Shown here piece after piece: positions 53,110 through 62,883 of a stretch of DNA of 63,190 bases. The DNA lies in contig NZ_JAJIRP010000004.1 of assembly GCF_025717555.1 (NCBI RefSeq), forward strand, positions 235 through 63,424, in the 5' to 3' direction. The position numbers and the translations under genes are program-made. The notes beneath the pieces were generated by a model. That model saw nothing but the letters and a program-made list of their open reading frames with translations, was not told where the DNA came from and did not search any database. Source of the DNA: Paucibacter sp. B2R-40. GTDB taxonomy: Bacteria; Pseudomonadota; Gammaproteobacteria; Burkholderiales; Burkholderiaceae_C. Numbering within the stretch: position 1 is the stretch's first letter; every line of letters begins with the position of its first letter.

Positions 53110-55161
53110 TCAATTCTCTAAAAAGCGCCGCATCAAGGCCTGCTGAGCACTGATGCCGCCGTCGCTGACTCTTGTGGATCGCCCATCCGGGCCGAGCTGC
53201 CAAGCATCCAAGGTGTCATACAAATACGGCTGCAGCGCTTCGTCAATGACGCGCTGGCGCAGCTTGGCATCCTGCACCGGCCAGGCGATCTCGATGCGGC
53301 GGAACATATTGCGACTCATCCAGTCGGCACTGGACAAGTACAAGGCCTCATCCGCGTCCGTCTTGCCCCAGCGGAAATAGGCGATCCGCGTGTGTTCCAA
53401 AAAGCGCCCCACCACCGAACGCACCACGATGTTGTCGCTGATGCCAGGCAGACCGGGCGGCAACATGCAGGCACCGCGCACAATCAAATCGATCTTGGCC
53501 CCGGCCTGCGCCGCTTGCAAGAGACCGTTGATCAACTCGGTGTCGGTCAAGGCGTTGATTTTGACGACAATGCGTGCCGGCAGACCTTGCCTGGCCGCCT
53601 GCTCAACCTGTGCCAGATGCTCAAGCATGCTGCTGTGCAAATTGAAAGGTGCCAGCAAGAGTCGGCGCGGCATCTTGATCTTGCCCAGCGAAGCGAGTTG
53701 GCGAAAGACCGAATCGGCATCCGCAGTCAGATCAGCGTCAGCGGTCAAATAGCCCAAATCGGTGTACAACAAGGCCGTCTTGGGGTTGTAGTTGCCGGTC
53801 GACAAGTGGGCATAACGTTTGAAACGATTACCCTCACGACGCGTGATCAACATCAGCTTGCCATGCGTCTTGAAGCCGACAATGCCGTACACCACCTGCG
53901 CGCCCACGGCCTCCAGGCGTTCGGCCCAGTTGATATTGGCCTCCTCATCAAAGCGCGCCTTCAGCTCGACCACCGCCATCACTTCCTTGCCGCGCCTTGC
54001 CGCCTCAATCAGCAGGTCCATCAAGACCGACTTGCTGCCGGTGCGGTAAATCGTGAGCTTGATGGCCATCACCGCCGGGTCCTCGACCGCCTCGCGCAAA
54101 AACTGCACAACTGGATCGAAACTCTCGAAGGGGTGGTGCAGCAGCACATCGCCCTTGCGTATGCACTCGAAAATCGACTTCTGGCGCGGCAATCGCCACT
54201 CCGGCCAGACCGGTTCATGCGGCACAAAGCGCAAATGCGGCGCGTCGGTCTGGTCGATCAGCTCATTCAAGCGCACCAAATTGACGGGGCCGTTGACACG
54301 GTAGAGTGCCGCGGCCGGCAACTCGAACTGCTCAAGCAAAAAATCCGCCAGTTCGGCCGGGCAGCTGTTGGTGACCTCCAGGCGCACAGCGCGCCCGAAG
54401 TTGCGCGTCGTCAGGCCAGAGCGCAGCGCGTGACGCAGATTGGCAATTTCTTCCTCGTCCACCTCCAACTCCGAGTCGCGGGTGACGCGAAACTGCGAGA
54501 AGGACTCGACCTTGCGGCCCGAGAACAACTCCTCCAGATGCGCCCGGATCACACTGGTCAGCAAGGCAAAGGCCTGCTGACCATCACTGAGCATGGCAGG
54601 CAGCTTGATCACGCGCGGTAACACCCGCGGCACCTTGACGATGGCGATGCGGTTGTCGCGCCCGAACGCATCCTTGCCCGACAGGCGCGCGATGAAATGC
54701 AGCGATTTATTCGCCACTTGCGGAAACGGATGCGCAGGGTCAAGGCCTACGGGCACCAACAGCGGCCGTACCTCGCGTTCAAAATACTTGGCCACCCATT
54801 GCCGCTGTGCATCGTTGCGGTCGGCATGGTTGAGGATGACGATCTTCTCGGCCCGCATCTTGGGGGCCAGCTGCTCATTGAAGATCGCATATTGCTCGTC
54901 GATCAAGGCATGGGCGGCGCGACCAACCCGCTCGACGTCGCGGCTATTGATCGAAGATTGCGGGTCGCGCGCGGCGTCCAGCATGTCGGCAAAGCGCACC
55001 TCGAAGAATTCATCGAGGTTCGAGGACACGATGCAAACATAGCGCAATCGCTCCAGCAGCGGCACGTCGGCCCGCTGCGCTTGCGCCAGCACCCGCCGAT
55101 TGAATTCAAGAATGGCTTGCTCACGGCTGAGCAAGGTGGTCGGCTGGTTGATTAGGGTCAT
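53110..55161 (-). CDS. ppk1: Polyphosphate kinase 1
   Basis: This 683-residue enzyme polymerises the gamma-phosphate of ATP into polyphosphate. The autophosphorylated histidine lies in GIVGFKTHGKLMLI and the second conserved one in GRFLEHTRIAYF. The N-terminal RLRYVCIVSSNLDEFFEVR and the tail DTLDAWQLGPDG are typical. It is preceded, with a four-base gap, by an LpxH-like phosphoesterase and followed by sixA, forming a three-gene operon. Confidence 0.96.
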   Translation of the reverse strand: MTLINQPTTLLSREQAILEFNRRVLAQAQRADVPLLERLRYVCIVSSNLDEFFEVRFADMLDAARDPQSSINSRDVERVGRAAHALIDEQYAIFNEQLAPKMRAEKIVILNHADRNDAQRQWVAKYFEREVRPLLVPVGLDPAHPFPQVANKSLHFIARLSGKDAFGRDNRIAIVKVPRVLPRVIKLPAMLSDGQQAFALLTSVIRAHLEELFSGRKVESFSQFRVTRDSELEVDEEEIANLRHALRSGLTTRNFGRAVRLEVTNSCPAELADFLLEQFELPAAALYRVNGPVNLVRLNELIDQTDAPHLRFVPHEPVWPEWRLPRQKSIFECIRKGDVLLHHPFESFDPVVQFLREAVEDPAVMAIKLTIYRTGSKSVLMDLLIEAARRGKEVMAVVELKARFDEEANINWAERLEAVGAQVVYGIVGFKTHGKLMLITRREGNRFKRYAHLSTGNYNPKTALLYTDLGYLTADADLTADADSVFRQLASLGKIKMPRRLLLAPFNLHSSMLEHLAQVEQAARQGLPARIVVKINALTDTELINGLLQAAQAGAKIDLIVRGACMLPPGLPGISDNIVVRSVVGRFLEHTRIAYFRWGKTDADEALYLSSADWMSRNMFRRIEIAWPVQDAKLRQRVIDEALQPYLYDTLDAWQLGPDGRSTRVSDGGISAQQALMRRFLEN

Positions 55162-55165
55162 CAGC

Positions 55166-56065
55166 CTATTTTAATTGAGCCAGCGCCACCGCTACAGGAG
55201 GCGCCTGCGTGGCGTTTGATTTGGCCGCAGGTCGCCGGTGGCGCTCGCTCCAATCGAGAATCTCCAAGCGTCCATCGGCATGCTCGACCAAGGCGGTCAG
55301 GCTCTCAACCCAATCGCCATCATTGGCATACAGGATGCCGTCAATATCGCGCAGCTCGGCGTGATGGATATGGCCGCAGACGACGCCGTGCACACCGCGC
55401 TTGCGGGCCTCGCGCGCCACCGCGATCTCAAAGTCGGAGATAAAACTGACCGCCCGCTTGACCTTCAGTTTCAGGTATTTGGACAAGCTCCAGTAAGGCA
55501 GACCCATGCGGGCGCGCAGCCGGTTCAGGTAACTGTTCAGCTTCAGGGTGAACTCGTAGGCCGTGTCACCCACATGCGCCAACCATTTCGCACACTGAAT
55601 GACGCCGTCGAACAAATCACCATGTGTGATCCACAGTGTGCGGCCATCGGCCGTCTCGTGAATCCAATCTTGCACGACCTCAATGCCGCCAAAGTCATGA
55701 TTGACATATTTGCGCGCAAACTCGTCGTGGTTGCCCGGAATGAAGATCACCCGGCAACCCTTGCGCGCCTTGCGCAACAGTTTTTGCACCACATCGTTGT
55801 GCGCTTGCGGCCAATACCAACTGCGTCGCAACTGCCAGCCGTCAATGATGTCGCCGACCAGAAATAGCTGCTCACATTCGACCTCGCGCAAGAACTCCAG
55901 CAAGGCCTCGGCCTGACAGCCGGGCGTGCCCAGATGAATATCGGAAATCCAGACGGTGCGAAAGCGCTGACTCGGCTCATCGGCGCCGACGGCTGCGTCT
56001 GCTTCATCAAGCGCTGGAGTGGCTAGGGCGGCGGCGGCGCGCGCCAGGGCGGAGTCGTGCTGCAT
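55166..56065 (-). CDS. LpxH-like metallophosphoesterase
   Basis: This 299-residue calcineurin-type phosphoesterase has the metal motifs SDIHLG (D42, H44), GDIIDGW (D72), GNHDEF (N112, H113), THGDLFD and GHIHHAE. It resembles proteins annotated as UDP-2,3-diacylglucosamine diphosphatases, but it is longer than LpxH. Its operon partner is ppk1 rather than a lipid A gene, so the substrate is uncertain. The ATG at 56065 is chosen because the upstream frame has low-complexity, Arg-rich sequence. Confidence 0.85.
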   Translation of the reverse strand: MQHDSALARAAAALATPALDEADAAVGADEPSQRFRTVWISDIHLGTPGCQAEALLEFLREVECEQLFLVGDIIDGWQLRRSWYWPQAHNDVVQKLLRKARKGCRVIFIPGNHDEFARKYVNHDFGGIEVVQDWIHETADGRTLWITHGDLFDGVIQCAKWLAHVGDTAYEFTLKLNSYLNRLRARMGLPYWSLSKYLKLKVKRAVSFISDFEIAVAREARKRGVHGVVCGHIHHAELRDIDGILYANDGDWVESLTALVEHADGRLEILDWSERHRRPAAKSNATQAPPVAVALAQLK

Positions 56066-56169
56066 GGCTGGCAAGCTTGACGAGCCGGCGTGTCGCGGCC
56101 GTGGCAACTTGGTGAAGCTTATATGACGCCAGCACAGCCAAGCTTCAGGCTGCCCGGATAATCCTCCCC

Positions 56170-57102
56170 ATGCATCTGATGATTCCCCATGCCAGCGCCG
56201 TCGGCGAGGCCGCCAACCACACGCTCGGTGAGTTGAACTTGCCCCATCTGGCTCAGTTGTTGCCCTTGCTGGCGCCAAGCGGCCCGGTTTTGGGCAGCGA
56301 CGAATACAGCTTCAACACGCCTTTCGAATTGGCGCTGGCCCAACTGCGCGGCTGCCAGGCAGCAGACGGCTGCCTGGCCACCGCCGCTTGGTCCCTGCAG
56401 GAGCGTCTCGCGGCTTCTACAGCCTGGGCCTTGCTGACACCGATTCATTTGTCGGTCGGCAGCGACCAGATCACCGCCCTACCGCCGCAGGCGCTGGCGC
56501 TGACCGAGGCGGAGTCGCGGGCCCTTTTCAAGAGCTTGTCCGAGCTCTGGTTAGATACCGAAGGATGGGCCTCGCAGTGGCTGGGGCCCTATCAATGGCT
56601 GATCGCACACCCCAGCTTGGCTGATCTGCGCAGCGCCAGTCTGGAGCGGGTACTGCAGCGCAATGTTGACATCTGGATGCCCGAAGCCAGACGCTTGCGA
56701 TCGCTGCAAAACGAAGTGCAAATGCTCTTGCATGGCCACCCTTTGAACGAAGCCCGCGAAGCAGCGGGCGCCTTGCCCGTGAATTCGGTCTGGATCAGTG
56801 GCTGCGGCGTCAATCGCGGCGGCCCATTGCCCACCGATTTGCAAATAGAGGAGGCGCTACGCGAGCCGCTGCTGGCCGGCGACTGGCAGGCCTGGAGCCA
56901 GGCCTGGGTCGAGCTTGACAGCGGCCCAGTGGCAGCGCTGCTGGCGCAGGCGAGGCGCGGCGATGCAGGGCCGCGCTTGACCCTTTGCGGTGAACGGCAT
57001 GCGCGTACCTGGACCTTGCAGCCGCGCCCTCGCCTGCAGCGGTTTTGGCAGTCAATGTCGACGCCACGCGCCGACACGGCCAAAACACTGGGGGCCTTAT
57101 GA
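56170..57102 (+). CDS. RpfE-type protein upstream of recJ
   Basis: This 310-residue cytoplasmic protein is of the kind annotated 'regulatory protein RpfE type' or phosphoglycerate-mutase-like. Visible blocks are GSDEYSFNTPFELALAQL near 42-60, LTPIHLSVGSDQ and VNSVWISGCGVNRGG. I can see no catalytic signature that proves a mutase. Its TGA overlaps the recJ start in an ATGA, so it is translationally coupled to recJ, an arrangement also known in Xanthomonas and Burkholderia. Function is unknown. Confidence 0.75.
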   Translation: MHLMIPHASAVGEAANHTLGELNLPHLAQLLPLLAPSGPVLGSDEYSFNTPFELALAQLRGCQAADGCLATAAWSLQERLAASTAWALLTPIHLSVGSDQITALPPQALALTEAESRALFKSLSELWLDTEGWASQWLGPYQWLIAHPSLADLRSASLERVLQRNVDIWMPEARRLRSLQNEVQMLLHGHPLNEAREAAGALPVNSVWISGCGVNRGGPLPTDLQIEEALREPLLAGDWQAWSQAWVELDSGPVAALLAQARRGDAGPRLTLCGERHARTWTLQPRPRLQRFWQSMSTPRADTAKTLGAL

Positions 57103-58850
57103 GCGCTGGCCCAAAGTTGATCCAGCGCGACGCTGCGCCGCGTGCCGCCTGGGCACTTGAGCAAGCCGGGCTGTCGCCGCTGTTGGCGCAGTTGTTTGCG
57201 GCCCGTGGTGTCAAACATGCCGACGAGCTGGATGACGGCTTGGCGCGTTTGTTGCCGCCCTCGGGCTTGAAAGGCATCAGCGAGGCGGCTCAGTTGCTGG
57301 CCGACTGCATCGAGGCCGAACAACGCATCTGCATTGTTGCCGACTATGACTGCGACGGCGCCACTGCCTGCACTGTCGCATTGCGGGGTTTGGCCTTGCT
57401 CGGCGCACAAGCGGCCCGGCTCGGCTATGTGGTGCCGGATCGCGCCATTCATGGTTACGGGCTGACACCAGCCATCGTTGACTTGGCCCTGGCTCAAGGG
57501 CCACGGCCGGCTTTGTTGATGACGGTCGACAACGGCATCGCCAGCATCGCCGGCATTGCGCACGCCAAGAAGCTGGGCCTCAAGGTGCTGGTGACCGACC
57601 ATCACCTGCCGGCAGTATTTGACGGCGTCACCGAACTGCCGGACGCTGCGGCAATCGTCAACCCCAGCCAGCCAGGCTGCTTGTTCGAAAGCAAGAACCT
57701 GGCCGGCGTCGGCGTCGCTTTTTACGTGATGCTGGCCTTGCGCAGCGAGCTGCGCGCGCGTGGCCGCTTTGATGCGCAAAGTCAGCCCAAGCTCGACGGC
57801 TTGCTTGATCTGGTCGCACTTGGCACCGTCGCCGATGTGGTCAAACTCGACGCCAACAACCGCCGCTTGGTCGCGCAGGGTTTGAAGCGCATGCGTGCAG
57901 GTCGTGCGCACCCCGGTGTGGCCGCCTTATTCAACGCCGCCGGCCGTGACAGCCGCCGCGCTAACGCCTTCGACTTGGGTTTTGCCTTGGGGCCGCGCAT
58001 CAATGCGGCCGGCCGCCTGTCCGACATGACCTTGGGCATCGAATGCCTGCTGACCGACGACACGAGCCGCGCACTGGAACTGGCCAAGCAGCTTGACGCC
58101 ATCAACCGCGAACGGCGCGTGATCGAGGCCGATATGCGTGAGCAGGCCGAATTCAAGCTCGATACGCTGCTGCAAGACCCGCGGTTGAACGGCGAGCCGC
58201 CGCCGGCGCTGGCGATCTTCGAGGCCGAATTCCACGAAGGTGTGGTCGGCATCATCGCCTCACGCCTGAAGGACCGCGTGCACCGACCCACCTTTGTGTT
58301 CGCGCGCGGCGCTGATGGGCAACTCAAGGGCTCAGGCCGCTCGATTGCGGGCTTTCATCTGCGCGACGCGCTGGACCTGATCAGCAAGCGCCATCCCGAG
58401 TTGCTGAAGAAGTTCGGCGGCCACTCGATGGCGGCCGGCTGCACCTTGGCGGACGGCGGTTTTGAGTCGTTTGAAGCGGCGCTGCGCCAGGTCGCCGGCG
58501 AATGGCTGGACGCCAGCGCCCTGACCCGCACGTTGCGCACCGACGGCCCTTTGGCGGCCGAGCATTTCAATCCGGCCAGCGTGCAAGCACTGGAGGCGCA
58601 GGTCTGGGGCCAGGCGTTTGAAGCACCACTGTTTTGCGACCCGGTCGAAATCATCTCGCAGCGCATCGTCGGCGAGAAACATATGAAGCTGCGGCTGCGC
58701 CTTGGCCAAGGCGGTGGCGTTGTACGTGATGCCATCTGGTTCGGCCATATCGAGCCGCTGCCCGCCCAAGGGCAGATGGCTTACCGGCTCAGCGTAGACG
58801 AATACCAAGGGCAACAACGGGTGCAAATGATTGTTGAAGCGATGGCCTAA
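57099..58850 (+). CDS. recJ: Single-stranded-DNA-specific exonuclease RecJ
   Basis: This 583-residue 5'-3' exonuclease acts in recombination and mismatch repair. The DHH-family motifs are ADYDCDGATA (DYDCDG at 82-87), TVDNGI (D144) and TDHHLP (DHH at 167-169). The DHHA1 domain has VVGIIASRLKDRVHRPTFVF and GGHSMAAGCTL, and an OB-fold ends the protein. The ATG at 57099 overlaps the upstream stop. The frame also runs open back to 57045, which is inside the upstream gene. Confidence 0.96.
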   Translation: MSAGPKLIQRDAAPRAAWALEQAGLSPLLAQLFAARGVKHADELDDGLARLLPPSGLKGISEAAQLLADCIEAEQRICIVADYDCDGATACTVALRGLALLGAQAARLGYVVPDRAIHGYGLTPAIVDLALAQGPRPALLMTVDNGIASIAGIAHAKKLGLKVLVTDHHLPAVFDGVTELPDAAAIVNPSQPGCLFESKNLAGVGVAFYVMLALRSELRARGRFDAQSQPKLDGLLDLVALGTVADVVKLDANNRRLVAQGLKRMRAGRAHPGVAALFNAAGRDSRRANAFDLGFALGPRINAAGRLSDMTLGIECLLTDDTSRALELAKQLDAINRERRVIEADMREQAEFKLDTLLQDPRLNGEPPPALAIFEAEFHEGVVGIIASRLKDRVHRPTFVFARGADGQLKGSGRSIAGFHLRDALDLISKRHPELLKKFGGHSMAAGCTLADGGFESFEAALRQVAGEWLDASALTRTLRTDGPLAAEHFNPASVQALEAQVWGQAFEAPLFCDPVEIISQRIVGEKHMKLRLRLGQGGGVVRDAIWFGHIEPLPAQGQMAYRLSVDEYQGQQRVQMIVEAMA

Positions 58851-58873
58851 GCCTCAGCTTCTAGAATGGCTGT

Positions 58874-59764
58874 GTGAACACGACCTCGCTCAACCTCCTC
58901 AGCAATGCCGACCTGCATTGCCACTCCAAGGTGTCTGATGGCACGCTGGAGCCCGAAGCGCTGGCCGCTCGCGCCAAGGCCAACGGGGTGGAACTTTGGG
59001 CCTTGACCGACCACGACGAGGTCGGGGGTCAGCAACGCGCGATGGACGCCGCGCTGGCTTTGGGCCTGCCCTATCTAACCGGCGTCGAGGTGTCGGTCAG
59101 TTTCGCCGGCCAAGTCGTGCACATCGTCGGCCTCGGCTTTGATCATCGCAACGAGGCTCTGGTCGCGGGTCTGCGCGACACCCGTGGCGGGCGCGAGCAG
59201 CGCGCTCGTGAGATGTCCGCCGGTTTGGCGCAAGTCGGTATCCGGGACGCTTACGAGGGCGCATTGAAATACGTTGGCAACCCGGAGTTGATCTCGCGCA
59301 CCCACTTCGCGCGCTTTTTGGTCGAGGCCGGCCATTGCGGCGATATCTCCGAGGTGTTTCGCCGTTACCTGACCGAGGGCAAACCCGGTTATGTCGAACA
59401 CCGCTGGGCCCGCCTGAGCGACGCGATGCGCTGGATCTTGGAAGCCGGCGGCCAGGCGGTGATCGCCCACCCGGCCCGCTACAGCTTCACGCCGACCGAG
59501 GAGTACGCCTTGATCACCGAGTTCATCAATCATGGCGGGCGCGGCATCGAAGTTGTCACCGGCAGTCACAGCGACGCCGACGCGGCCAAGTACACCGAAA
59601 CCGCCTTGGAGTTCGGCCTGCTCGCCTCGCGCGGCTCGGACTTTCACTCGCCCGAAGAAAGCCGCACCGACCTGGGCCAGTTGAAGGATTTGTCGGGCCG
59701 CCTGAGTCCGATCTGGCAACTGTTGGATACACGCATCCATAGGCCTGCGGCCAGCACGCAATAG
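58874..59764 (+). CDS. PHP-domain 3',5'-nucleoside bisphosphate phosphatase (RNase AM/YciV type)
   Basis: This 296-residue PHP phosphoesterase has metal ligands in ADLHCHSKVSDG (D13, H15, H17) and LTDHDEV (D46, H47, D48), plus AVIAHPARY and SRGSDFHSP. E. coli YciV (Rnm/RNase AM) hydrolyses 3',5'-bisphosphonucleotides and trims RNA 5' ends. The start is GTG at 58874, 23 bases after recJ, and no ATG is available. A yciO-like gene follows, as in E. coli. Confidence 0.88.
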   Translation: MNTTSLNLLSNADLHCHSKVSDGTLEPEALAARAKANGVELWALTDHDEVGGQQRAMDAALALGLPYLTGVEVSVSFAGQVVHIVGLGFDHRNEALVAGLRDTRGGREQRAREMSAGLAQVGIRDAYEGALKYVGNPELISRTHFARFLVEAGHCGDISEVFRRYLTEGKPGYVEHRWARLSDAMRWILEAGGQAVIAHPARYSFTPTEEYALITEFINHGGRGIEVVTGSHSDADAAKYTETALEFGLLASRGSDFHSPEESRTDLGQLKDLSGRLSPIWQLLDTRIHRPAASTQ

Positions 59765-59800
59765 CCGACATTTGGTTCAGAGGCAGTACACAATTGCCCC

Positions 59801-60433
59801 ATGGCCCAATACTTCGAAGTCCACCCTGACAACCCGCAGCAACGCTTCCTGAAGCAGGCCGCGCAGATCATCAATGCGGGTGGCATTGGCGCGATTCCGA
59901 CCGACTCCAGCTACGCGCTGGTCTGCCGGCTGGATGACAAGACGGCGGCAGAAACCTTGCGGCGCATTCGCGGCATCGACGACAAGCATCATCTGACCCT
60001 GTTGTGCCGCGACCTGAGCGAATTGGCCAGCTACGCCCGCGTCGACAACAGTCAGTACCGGCTGCTCAAGCTGGCAACACCTGGCCCTTTCACTTTCATT
60101 TTGGAGGCGACCAAGGAAGTCCCGCGCCGGCTCTCGCACCCCTCACGCCGCACCATAGGCTTGCGCGTGCCCGCTCACCGAGTTACCCAGGAGCTGTTGG
60201 CCCTGCTCGGCCAACCGCTGCTGGCCACCACGCTGATCGCCCCGGGAGAGACCGAGCCGATGAACGATGCGCGCGAAATCTCTGATCGCTTTGACCGGCT
60301 GCTGCAAGTCATCGTCGACGCCGGCGCCTGCCCGCTCGAGCCCACCACCGTGATCGATTTGACCGGCGAAACGGCGCAAATCATTCGATTGGGGCGCGGC
60401 GATCCAGTTACGCTTGGCCTCGCCACAGATTAA
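59801..60433 (+). CDS. YciO/Sua5-family threonylcarbamoyl-AMP synthase-like protein
   Basis: This 210-residue YrdC-fold protein contains the KRR-like nucleotide pocket region and the motifs GAIPTDSSYAL, ATPGPFTFILEAT and TIGLRVPAH. It corresponds to YciO rather than the essential TsaC; YciO is a paralogue whose tRNA role is uncertain. The ATG follows the PHP gene by 36 bases, and the recJ–PHP–yciO run is probably co-transcribed. Confidence 0.88.
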   Translation: MAQYFEVHPDNPQQRFLKQAAQIINAGGIGAIPTDSSYALVCRLDDKTAAETLRRIRGIDDKHHLTLLCRDLSELASYARVDNSQYRLLKLATPGPFTFILEATKEVPRRLSHPSRRTIGLRVPAHRVTQELLALLGQPLLATTLIAPGETEPMNDAREISDRFDRLLQVIVDAGACPLEPTTVIDLTGETAQIIRLGRGDPVTLGLATD

Positions 60434-60548
60434 ACGGAGAAAAGCGCTCAAGAAGTTTTGGGCGCAGTCGATGTAGCTTTGGTCGACCGTAATCCACATG
60501 GGGTGGAACGGTGAAGCCGCTGGCCGCGGCATGGAAGAAAGCGCTCTC

Positions 60549-62096
60549 ATGAACTTCCTTAGCAAGCTGCGTATCAGTCAGCGCCTGGCATTGAGCTATG
60601 GTTTGCTGATTATTTTGCTCACCATCATCGGGGGCTATGGCGCGTACAGCGCCAATCGTCTGGCCAAGGACTTGGACCAAACAGCCAAGCAAAGCCTGGT
60701 CAAAATCGCCGCAGCCAATGGGCTTGAAGGCCAGGTCAGCATTGTCGCCCGCGCATCGCGCGACCTGCTGCTCTTGGATTCGGCGGGCGCCATCAAGAAA
60801 CAAAAAACCCTCATTGACGGCGCGCTGCAAGAAAGCGAAAAGCAACTCGCTGCGCTGTTGAGCAACCCCGAAAAGGGCCGCGAGACCGAACTGCTGGGTC
60901 AAATCAAAGATGCGCAGGCCAAATTCTTTGCCTCGATCGCCAAGTTCCGCAAGGTGCAAATTGACGGCAGCCCCGACGAAGCGCGCGAAAGCCTGATCAC
61001 CGATGTGCGTCCGGCACAGCAAAGCTATCAAGACGGGCTCAAGGGCCTGGTCGATTTGCAGTTCGAGAACGCCAACGAATTGGCTGTCTCGGGCGGCGAG
61101 TTGGCGCGCAACTCGGTCCTGGTGACGGTGGTGCTGGTGATCGTCGCCGCACTCATCGGCAGTTTTGGTGGCCTGGCGATTGTTCGCTCCATCACGGTCC
61201 CGATCAAACAAGCGCAATCCGCCGCCGAGGCCATTCGCAATGGCGATCTGACACATCAATTTGAGGCCGCTGGTTCGGACGAATTGGGTCAAATGCTGGA
61301 CTCGATGCAAGCGATGCAGCAAGCCTTGGCCGGCGTGGTCGGCAGCGTTGGCGCTGCAGCCAATGATGTGGCCGAGAGCACAGGGCAAATCGTCAACGGC
61401 AATGTTGATCTGTCGGATCGCACTGCACGCTCAGCCTCCAGCCTACAGACCACCGCCGCCTCAGTCGAGGAAATTGCGGCCAATCTAAGCGGTGCCAGCG
61501 AGCTGACCCGCAAGGCCGCCGGCATCGCCACCAAGGCTCGCAACTCGGCCTCCGCCGGCGGCAAAGTGGTGTCGCAAGTGGTGGCGACGATGCAGGAAAT
61601 CAGCGCCAGCTCGCACAAGATCGGCGACATCATCGGCGTGATTGACGGCATTGCATTTCAGACCAATATCTTGGCGCTGAACGCGGCGGTCGAAGCGGCC
61701 CGGGCCGGTGAGCATGGCCGCGGCTTCGCGGTGGTGGCCTCCGAGGTGCGGGCCCTGGCCTCACGCGCTGCCGGTGCCGCCAAGGAGATCAAGGTCTTGA
61801 TTCAGGAGTCGACCGTCAAGGTTGAAACCGGTACCGCCCTGGTCAACAATGCCGGCGTCACCATCAGCAGCGTCGTCAATGAAGTCAATGACATGGGCAA
61901 GCTGATCGAAGAGATTTCGCACTCGGCGCAAGAGCAGGCCACCGGCGTCGGCGTGGTCAATCACTCGATGAACGAGTTGGACCGCAGCACCCAGCAAAAC
62001 GCTTCGCTGGTCAGCGCACTGAGTAAATCCACCGAGGCCTTGACCAGTTCATCCTCACGTTTATTGGAAGCGGTGGGATTTTTCCGCGTCCACTGA
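60549..62096 (+). CDS. Methyl-accepting chemotaxis protein
   Basis: This 515-residue membrane receptor has a first membrane helix near 12-33, a four-helix-bundle periplasmic domain (about 34-187) and a second helix near 188-213. A HAMP domain (about 213-265) and a long cytoplasmic coiled coil follow. The signalling tip [20 protein letters not shown] lies around 366-385, followed by [15 protein letters not shown]. The ligand is unknown. There is no C-terminal pentapeptide for CheR, because the protein ends VGFFRVH. No chemotaxis or flagellar genes are nearby. The ATG at 60549 fits the family start [10 protein letters not shown]. Confidence 0.93.
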   Translation: MNFLSKLRISQRLALSYGLLIILLTIIGGYGAYSANRLAKDLDQTAKQSLVKIAAANGLEGQVSIVARASRDLLLLDSAGAIKKQKTLIDGALQESEKQLAALLSNPEKGRETELLGQIKDAQAKFFASIAKFRKVQIDGSPDEARESLITDVRPAQQSYQDGLKGLVDLQFENANELAVSGGELARNSVLVTVVLVIVAALIGSFGGLAIVRSITVPIKQAQSAAEAIRNGDLTHQFEAAGSDELGQMLDSMQAMQQALAGVVGSVGAAANDVAESTGQIVNGNVDLSDRTARSASSLQTTAASVEEIAANLSGASELTRKAAGIATKARNSASAGGKVVSQVVATMQEISASSHKIGDIIGVIDGIAFQTNILALNAAVEAARAGEHGRGFAVVASEVRALASRAAGAAKEIKVLIQESTVKVETGTALVNNAGVTISSVVNEVNDMGKLIEEISHSAQEQATGVGVVNHSMNELDRSTQQNASLVSALSKSTEALTSSSSRLLEAVGFFRVH

Positions 62097-62140
62097 GGCG
62101 ATCAGCAGCCATAATCGATTAGCACCACGCAAGGATAGCA

Positions 62141-62485
62141 ATGAGACTACTGACTTCATTCCTGCCCAAGTTCTCGCGTATCGGCTTTGGCCTGCTGAGC
62201 GCCTTGTTGATCGCGGCCAGCGCGATCGCCGCGCCTGCGCCCAAGGTGTTGAAGAAGGTGCCGCCAGAATTCCCCTCGGCGGCCGCCAAGAAAGGCATCA
62301 CATCCGGCACCGTCAAGGCGCAACTAACAATTGCCGCCGACGGCAAGGTCACCGACGTTGCCATTCTGGAAGCGTCGCCTCCCAAGATTTTTGACCGCGC
62401 AGTGATTGACGCGTTGATGGAATGGCGCTTCGAAGGTAGCGGTGAAAAGAGGACGCACGAGATGACGCTCGTCTTCAATGAATGA
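62141..62485 (+). CDS. Secreted TonB-C-terminal-domain protein (copy 1)
   Basis: This 114-residue protein has a signal peptide (hydrophobic GLLSALLIAASAIA, cleavage near AIAAP) and then a stand-alone TonB C-terminal domain (KVLKKVPPEFPSAAAKKG, VTDVAILEASPP, ALMEWRFEG). It lacks the retained membrane anchor and proline-rich linker of energy-transducing TonB, so it is unlikely to transmit proton-motive force itself. A tandem paralogue follows after 53 bases. No ExbB or ExbD is present. Function is unknown. Confidence 0.82.
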   Translation: MRLLTSFLPKFSRIGFGLLSALLIAASAIAAPAPKVLKKVPPEFPSAAAKKGITSGTVKAQLTIAADGKVTDVAILEASPPKIFDRAVIDALMEWRFEGSGEKRTHEMTLVFNE

Positions 62486-62538
62486 ATAGCTGTTGGAAGA
62501 ATTGATTGATAGCAGATTAGGCCAAGCCAAGGAACGCA

Positions 62539-62883
62539 ATGAGAAAAAACAAATCCCCCCTGACTCAATGGACTCGCGCGGGCCTGGGCCTGCTCAGCGC
62601 ATTGCTGATTGCCACCAGCGCTATTGCTGCACCCAAGGTGCTGAAGAAGGTTCCACCTGAATTCCCGTCTGCTGCCACCAAGAAGGGTGTCACTTCGGGC
62701 TCGGTGAAAGCTCAGATCCAGATCGGCCCTGACGGCAAAGTCACTGACGTCGTTATTTTGGAAGCGGCACCGCCCAAATTGTTCGACAAAGCCGTGATTG
62801 AAGCGCTGATGGAATGGCGCTTTGAAGGCAGCGGCGAAAAGCAGACCCACGAACTCAAACTCGTCTTCAATAGCGAAGACTGA
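62539..62883 (+). CDS. Secreted TonB-C-terminal-domain protein (copy 2)
   Basis: This 114-residue paralogue of the preceding gene matches it at 64 of 80 positions by my count, from KVLKKVPPEF to the end of the domain. The signal peptide core (GLLSALLIATSAIAAP) is also conserved, while the first 14 residues differ. Most changes are conservative, so both copies are probably functional. The TGA stop is also the first codon of the 146-bp tandem repeat that follows. Confidence 0.82.
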   Translation: MRKNKSPLTQWTRAGLGLLSALLIATSAIAAPKVLKKVPPEFPSAATKKGVTSGSVKAQIQIGPDGKVTDVVILEAAPPKLFDKAVIEALMEWRFEGSGEKQTHELKLVFNSED

